Positions 13,096-17,027 of a stretch of 17,027 nucleotides of DNA are shown here, one piece after another. Every line of letters begins with the position of its first letter. Position 1 is the first letter of the stretch. Under the pieces are notes generated by a model that worked only from the letters and a program-made list of their open reading frames with translations, was not told the origin of the DNA and made no database searches. The translations under genes and the position numbers were made by a program. The DNA is taken from assembly GCA_043773745.1 (NCBI GenBank), contig JAYVEV010000119.1, positions 1-17,027 of the forward strand. The letters are read 5' to 3'. This stretch comes from UKL13-2 sp043773745 (lineage in GTDB: Bacteria; Pseudomonadota; Gammaproteobacteria; Burkholderiales; Usitatibacteraceae).

Positions 13096-13587
13096 TTATT
13101 TTCTGAGCGCAATATCAGCAAGCTGCGCCTTGGAAATTTGCAGCAAGGTTTGTGGAGCAATCTGAAACATGGTGTGCGGATGGCCTGCAGCCGGATAAAC
13201 GTATGCGTGATCCATGAGGTCAATATCCATCAGCACGATAGAGGGAGAAAGATGCGCAATCGGGGCCACGCCACCGATGACAAAGCCGGTTTGGGCGCGC
13301 ACAAACTCAGCATCGGCCTTGCCGATTTTCTGCTGGATGGCAGCGGCTACCTTTTTATCATCAACACGATTCTTGCCGCTGGTAATAGCCAGCACGGCGA
13401 CACCGTTTTCAGCGCGAAAAATAATCGATTTTGCAATCTCGGCAATGTCACATTTGAGCGCGTCGGCGGCGGCCTGTGCGCTATGCGTGGCGTCCGGCAT
13501 GACAATAATGGGATTGGTTAAGCCAGCGTCCAGCAGAGCTTGCTGGACGCGCAAAACACTGGGATGCTGGCGAATAGTGTCGGTCAT
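13096..13587 (-). CDS. YbaK/EbsC-family aminoacyl-tRNA deacylase
   Basis: A 163-residue single-domain protein of the YbaK/ProXp editing family, which hydrolyses mischarged aminoacyl-tRNA (for example Cys- or Ala-tRNAPro) in trans. Typical features are the conserved Lys53 in IAKSIIFRAEN, the LAITSGKNRVDDKKVAAAI block (66-84), and the substrate-pocket glycine motif IGGVAPIAH (104-112). The changed spacing and sequence of this last motif (GGVAPIAH rather than GGxSPFG) argues against strict YbaK (Cys-tRNAPro) and leaves the exact tRNA substrate open. The start was set at ATG 13587 (MTDTIRQHPS); a TTG at 13620 would add 11 unconvincing residues. Neither has a clear Shine-Dalgarno. It diverges from fhs, with an inverted repeat in the gap, and leads into the NTF2-like gene 17 bp downstream. 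Confidence 0.88.
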   Translation of the reverse strand: MTDTIRQHPSVLRVQQALLDAGLTNPIIVMPDATHSAQAAADALKCDIAEIAKSIIFRAENGVAVLAITSGKNRVDDKKVAAAIQQKIGKADAEFVRAQTGFVIGGVAPIAHLSPSIVLMDIDLMDHAYVYPAAGHPHTMFQIAPQTLLQISKAQLADIALRK

Positions 13588-13643
13588 GATGGCTAATGGG
13601 GAGTTATTGATATGTATCAAAATATATTTGCCAGCCCTATTCT

Positions 13644-13680
13644 ACTTGACGCCTATCAAGGTGAAAATTGGTCGTCAAGT
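13644..13680. promoter_or_regulatory. 8-bp inverted repeat in the divergent ybaK-type/fhs promoter region
   Basis: ACTTGACG (13644-13651) and CGTCAAGT (13673-13680) are perfect inverted copies separated by 21 bp, so the centres are about 29 bp apart. Each arm also contains a TTGACG hexamer resembling a -35 box, one reading toward fhs and one toward the YbaK-type gene, but neither has a good -10 at 16-18 bp. It could be an operator for a dimeric regulator of both genes. Confidence 0.4.
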
Positions 13681-13739
13681 TACATACTTTCTATAGCGCA
13701 TAAATCGAAAAAACAACCGCAACAAAATGGAGATTTAAT

Positions 13740-15410
13740 ATGTTGAGTGATATCGAAATTGCCCAAAAAGCGAAAATGCACAAGATCCAGGATGTGGCCG
13801 CCAAATTGGGTATCCCTGAAGACGCACTCGAGCCCTATGGCCGTTATAAAGCCAAAGTATCGCTTAACTATATTGATAGTTTGAAAGCCAAGAAAAACGG
13901 CAAACTGATTTTGGTGACAGCCATCTCGCCGACGCCTGCTGGTGAAGGTAAAACCACCACCACGGTGGGGCTCGGTGACGCGCTGAATCACATCGGCAAA
14001 AAAGCCATTATCTGTTTGCGCGAGCCCTCGCTTGGCCCGGTGTTTGGCATGAAGGGCGGCGCGGCGGGAGGCGGCTATGCGCAAGTGGTGCCGATGGAAG
14101 ATATCAATCTTCACTTCACCGGTGATTTTAATGCGATTGCACTGGCGAATAATCTGCTCTCGGCATTGATTGATAATCACATCCATCACGGTAACGAGCT
14201 GGGCTTTGATGTTCGCCGAATCGCGTGGAAACGCGTAGTAGATATGAATGATCGCGCGCTTCGCGAAATTACGGCAGCGCTGGGTGGCCCGGCCAACGGT
14301 TATCCCCGTCAGGATGGCTTCGATATTGTCGTCGCATCCGAAATCATGGCGATTTTCTGCCTAGCGACTTCGATTAAAGATTTGAAAGAGCGCATCAGTA
14401 AGATTGTGGTGGGTTATACACGCGATTTGAAACCCATCCTCGCCAAAGATTTGCAGGCGCAGGGCGCGATGACGGCGCTGCTGAAAGACGCCATGATGCC
14501 GAATCTGGTGCAGACGCTAGAGAATAATCCCGCGTTTATTCACGGCGGTCCGTTTGCCAATATTGCCCACGGCTGCAACTCTGTAACGGCAACACAGACG
14601 GCGCTGAAGCTGGGCGATTATGTCGTGACCGAGGCGGGCTTTGGCGCTGATTTGGGTGCTGAGAAGTTCATTGACATCAAATGTCGTAAATCCGGCTTGC
14701 GCCCTGATGCAGTGGTGATTGTGGCAACCATTCGGGCACTGAAATTTCATGGCGGCGTGGATGTAAAAGAAGTCTCCAAAGAAAATGTTGCTGCGCTTGA
14801 AAAAGGTATCGTCAATCTTGAGCGACATGTGCATAACGTGATGGAAAATTACGGCCTGCCCTGCGTGGTAAGTGTCAATCATCGCACCCATGATACTGAG
14901 GTAGAAGTGCAGTGCTTAATGGATCGCCTCGGCAAACTCGGTTGTAAAGTGGTGGTGGCTAAGCATTGGGCAGACGGCGGCAAAGGCGCGACCGAAGTGG
15001 CAAAAATTGTCGTGGATCTTTGCGAGCAGCCGAGTAATTTCAAATTTGTGTATGAAGATTCGATGCCGCTGTGGGACAAGATGAAAACCATCGCTACCAA
15101 AATTTATGGTGCGTCGGATATTGCCGCAGATTCAAAAGTGCGCGGGCAAATCAAGCGGCTTCAGGAAGAGGGCTACGGCCACTATCCGGTTTGTGTGGCC
15201 AAGACTCAGTATTCCTTCTCGACTGACCCGTTATTGCGCGGTGCGCCGTCCGGGCATATTGTGACAGTCCGTGAAGTACGCTTGGCGGCGGGCGCTGAGT
15301 TTATTGTGATGGTCTGCGGTGACATTATGACTATGCCAGGCCTGCCCAAGGTGCCGAGCGCCGCTGCCATTGATGTGGATGATAACGGCAAAATTATTGG
15401 GTTGTTTTAA
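13740..15410 (+). CDS. fhs: Formate-tetrahydrofolate ligase
   Basis: A 556-residue enzyme that joins formate to tetrahydrofolate with ATP, giving 10-formyl-THF for purine and formyl-methionine synthesis or for one-carbon oxidation/assimilation. The N-terminal IAQKAKMHKIQDVAAKLGI and Y-KAKVSL segments, the ATP-binding TPAGEGKTTTT (65-75), the REPSLGPVFGMKGGAAGGG block and the C-terminal GDIMTMPGLPKVPSA are all diagnostic, and the length is the family's usual one. GGAG lies 8 nt upstream of the ATG. No folD, purU or other C1 gene is adjacent, so it works as a stand-alone locus. No folate or ZTP riboswitch was recognised in its 119-bp-plus leader region. It has no visible defect. A 12-bp hairpin lies downstream. 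Confidence 0.97.
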   Translation: MLSDIEIAQKAKMHKIQDVAAKLGIPEDALEPYGRYKAKVSLNYIDSLKAKKNGKLILVTAISPTPAGEGKTTTTVGLGDALNHIGKKAIICLREPSLGPVFGMKGGAAGGGYAQVVPMEDINLHFTGDFNAIALANNLLSALIDNHIHHGNELGFDVRRIAWKRVVDMNDRALREITAALGGPANGYPRQDGFDIVVASEIMAIFCLATSIKDLKERISKIVVGYTRDLKPILAKDLQAQGAMTALLKDAMMPNLVQTLENNPAFIHGGPFANIAHGCNSVTATQTALKLGDYVVTEAGFGADLGAEKFIDIKCRKSGLRPDAVVIVATIRALKFHGGVDVKEVSKENVAALEKGIVNLERHVHNVMENYGLPCVVSVNHRTHDTEVEVQCLMDRLGKLGCKVVVAKHWADGGKGATEVAKIVVDLCEQPSNFKFVYEDSMPLWDKMKTIATKIYGASDIAADSKVRGQIKRLQEEGYGHYPVCVAKTQYSFSTDPLLRGAPSGHIVTVREVRLAAGAEFIVMVCGDIMTMPGLPKVPSAAAIDVDDNGKIIGLF

Positions 15411-15441
15411 GTTCAGGCATCTAAATTCAAGTTCGTTACCC

Positions 15442-15471
15442 CAATCCCACGCTTGGTACAGCGTGGGATTG
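15442..15471 (+). terminator. Long perfect hairpin after fhs, without a T-run
   Basis: CAATCCCACGCT (15442-15453) and AGCGTGGGATTG (15460-15471) form a perfect 12-bp stem with a TGGTAC loop, 31 bases past the fhs stop codon. The following bases (TCATGCCC) are not T-rich, so it is either a weak terminator, an RNA-end-stabilising hairpin, or an operator for the kinase gene. The rest of the 203-bp gap up to 15613 shows only a small GCTTA/TAAGC hairpin. Confidence 0.5.
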
Positions 15472-15613
15472 TCATGCCCTATATTGGTTGATGTAAAAGT
15501 GTGGGTTGCGTTGGCTGCCGCAGGCACGGATAATCAATTATTGCTTATTTCAGCCCTAAAAGCTTAACAAGATAAGCGCAGAAGTTTTCTGTTGAAATCA
15601 ACCGCAGAGCAAC

Positions 15614-16912
15614 ATGACACAAGCGCCCCAGCCACCTGAAATGATTGGCAAGTATCGCGTCATCCGCGAGATTGGTCGCGGCGCGACCAGCGCCGTGTAT
15701 TTGGCCGAAGACAGCTTTAACAGCCGCAATGTAGCGATTAAGCTGATGTTTCCGGAGATGCTTAAAGATAAAGAAGACGGCGCTTTTTATAAAAGCATGT
15801 TTCTCAATGAAGCATCGATGGCTGGCAAAATCATTCATCCCCATATCGTCACTATTTTTGATGCCGTGGTTGAGGATGCGGTGAGCTATATCGTGATGGA
15901 ATATGTCGAGGGCGGCACACTGGAGAAATACTGCAAGCCAGAAAATCGTCTCGACAACCATGTTGTTGTCGAAATTATTTTTAAGTGTGTTCGCGCATTA
16001 GCGTTCGCGAATATGGAAGGCCTGATTCATCGCGATATTAAGCCCGGCAACATTCTGCACAAAAACGGTACCGATATTAAAGTGGCCGACTTCGGCGCAG
16101 CTTTAAGCAAGGTGTCAGATCGCACGCAAGTAGCCGCTGTGGGTTCACCGCTATACATGTCACCCGAAATCATTACGGGCGCAAAGGCAACCGTGCAGTC
16201 AGACATCTACGCACTGGGTATGGTGATGTACATGCTGCTGGCCAGTCGCCCGCCATTCGAGGCATCTAACGCGGCGAGCTTGGCTTATCAAATTGTTAAC
16301 CATGAGCCCGAGCCCCCTTCACGCTATAGCAAGGATGTAACGGCTGCGATAGAGGATATCGTTAAGCAGGCGATGGCAAAGGATGTCGCGCATCGCTATG
16401 CCTCGTGGGAGGCTTTTGGCAAAGACTTGGCTGGCCTTTGGCAGGGCGAGCAGACGCCGCAACCGATCAAGGGCGAGGTATCGGATACCGAACAATTCAG
16501 CTTTTTGAAGACGCTGGCTTTTTTTCGGGGATTCCCGGAAAACGAGCTTTGGGAAGTTCTCAGAATTAGCAAATGGCGATCTTTCCCCGCGGGAGTCGTA
16601 CTGATTAAAGAAGGCGATATAGGCGATTCCTTTTTTATTCTTGCCAGCGGCAGCGTGAAAGTCATGCGCGGCAAACGACTGCTGAATGTGCTTGGCTCGG
16701 GCGATTGTTTTGGCGAAATGTCCTATCTTGCCAGGCGTGATGGCCCGCGCTCCGCGACGATTTCAACCGCCACTGATTGTGTTGTGATGAAAGTGCGTTC
16801 ACAGGATTTAAGCGATGCTTCCTTCAATTGCCGTCAATTATTTGACCGCAAATTTTTGGAGACGCTGGTCGAACGGCTGGAGACCGCCAATCAGCAACTC
16901 GCCGTGACTTGA
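15614..16912 (+). CDS. Hanks-type Ser/Thr protein kinase fused to a cyclic-nucleotide-binding domain
   Basis: A 432-residue soluble protein. Residues about 14-275 form a complete eukaryotic-like kinase: glycine loop GRGATSAVY (21-29), Lys43 (VAIK), Glu66, HRDIKPGN (Asp141, Asn146), DFG (Asp159-161), SPLYMSPE and SDIYALGMVMY. Residues about 300-420 form a cNMP-binding (Crp/PKA-R-like) domain: FFRGFPENELWEVL, FPAGVVLIKEGDIGDSFFILASG, then the phosphate-binding cassette FGEMSYL...GPRSATI with Glu368 and Arg379 in the places that hold the cyclic nucleotide. All residues needed for both activities are present. No transmembrane helix is present, unlike PknB-type receptors. The arrangement suggests kinase activity gated by cAMP or cGMP, with target unknown. 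The ATG at 15614 lacks a strong Shine-Dalgarno. A MAPEG gene follows 70 bp later. Confidence 0.93.
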   Translation: MTQAPQPPEMIGKYRVIREIGRGATSAVYLAEDSFNSRNVAIKLMFPEMLKDKEDGAFYKSMFLNEASMAGKIIHPHIVTIFDAVVEDAVSYIVMEYVEGGTLEKYCKPENRLDNHVVVEIIFKCVRALAFANMEGLIHRDIKPGNILHKNGTDIKVADFGAALSKVSDRTQVAAVGSPLYMSPEIITGAKATVQSDIYALGMVMYMLLASRPPFEASNAASLAYQIVNHEPEPPSRYSKDVTAAIEDIVKQAMAKDVAHRYASWEAFGKDLAGLWQGEQTPQPIKGEVSDTEQFSFLKTLAFFRGFPENELWEVLRISKWRSFPAGVVLIKEGDIGDSFFILASGSVKVMRGKRLLNVLGSGDCFGEMSYLARRDGPRSATISTATDCVVMKVRSQDLSDASFNCRQLFDRKFLETLVERLETANQQLAVT

Positions 16913-16982
16913 TGATTTTAGAATTGAAAAGCGTAAACCAGCACCAATACCAACAAGCTCATACGAACTCAAGGGTCAAACT

Positions 16983-17027
16983 ATGCCGCTGTCGATTACC
17001 GCCATTTATGCCTCAATCCTAGCGCTT
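16983..17027 (+). CDS. Start of a MAPEG-family membrane protein (partial, runs off the window)
   Basis: The last 15 codons, MPLSITAIYASILAL, match the first membrane helix of bacterial MAPEG proteins (membrane-associated eicosanoid/glutathione metabolism family, usually about 130 residues with four helices). AAGGG lies 10 nt upstream of the ATG. The gene is cut by the window end, so only this N-terminus can be judged; the call rests on the characteristic start and is provisional. Confidence 0.6.
   Translation, partial: MPLSITAIYASILAL

Noticed and set aside
13621..13739. Folate (THF) or ZTP riboswitch upstream of fhs
   Set aside because: Neither the conserved ZTP core nor a THF riboswitch arrangement could be seen; only the inverted repeat is present.

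Overview
The window is a stretch of ordinary-looking bacterial chromosome, near 50% GC by eye, densely packed with genes on both strands. The gene families point to a proteobacterium, most likely a betaproteobacterium of the Burkholderiales type: a UmuC-like Y-family polymerase of the kind often mislabelled ImpB, a paired SPFH/Arc-type regulator operon, an MsrC-type methionine sulfoxide reductase, an oligopeptidase B, and a kinase followed by a MAPEG gene. This placement is an inference from family distribution. No rRNA, tRNA, CRISPR array, insertion sequence or prophage was seen.

Layout. At 20-829 (minus) lies a MOSC-domain protein, divergent from an SPFH protein with a C-terminal GYF domain (994-2109, plus). 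A strong intrinsic terminator separates the SPFH gene from a double zinc-ribbon, tail-anchored membrane protein (2245-3411, plus). The two resemble the YdjI/YdjG membrane-stress proteins of Bacillus subtilis. A minus-strand group follows: a LysE-type exporter (3457-4092), an SDR oxidoreductase (4225-5043) and a Y-family polymerase (5090-6343) with a textbook LexA box over its promoter. Further along on the minus strand, a two-gene operon encodes a two-TM SPFH protein (6750-7661) and a 60-residue ribbon-helix-helix protein (6546-6728). Its promoter carries a tandem 9-bp repeat between the -35 and -10 boxes.

A 485-bp gene-poor gap (7662-8146) holds that promoter, nested inverted repeats, a possible micro-ORF and a plus-strand terminator-like hairpin. 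After it come msrC (8147-8653, minus), a small exported helical protein (8757-9122, minus), an exported oligopeptidase B relative (9352-11517, plus), an EamA transporter (11633-12511, plus), an NTF2-like protein and a YbaK-type deacylase (both minus, 12593-13587), formate-tetrahydrofolate ligase fhs (13740-15410, plus), and a Ser/Thr kinase fused to a cyclic-nucleotide-binding domain (15614-16912, plus). The first codons of a MAPEG-family gene (16983 onward) run off the end.

How the genes fit together. Most units are one or two genes. Several have stress or repair roles: SOS polymerase, methionine sulfoxide repair, two separate SPFH membrane systems, tRNA editing and N-oxide detoxification by MOSC proteins. 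No single large novel system is evident. The best leads are (1) the probably self-regulated SPFH/RHH operon, (2) the SPFH-GYF/zinc-ribbon pair split by a terminator, (3) an exported oligopeptidase B that appears to have lost acidic substrate-pocket residues, (4) a repeat found exactly 21 nt downstream of two unrelated genes, and (5) the structured gap at 7770-8136.
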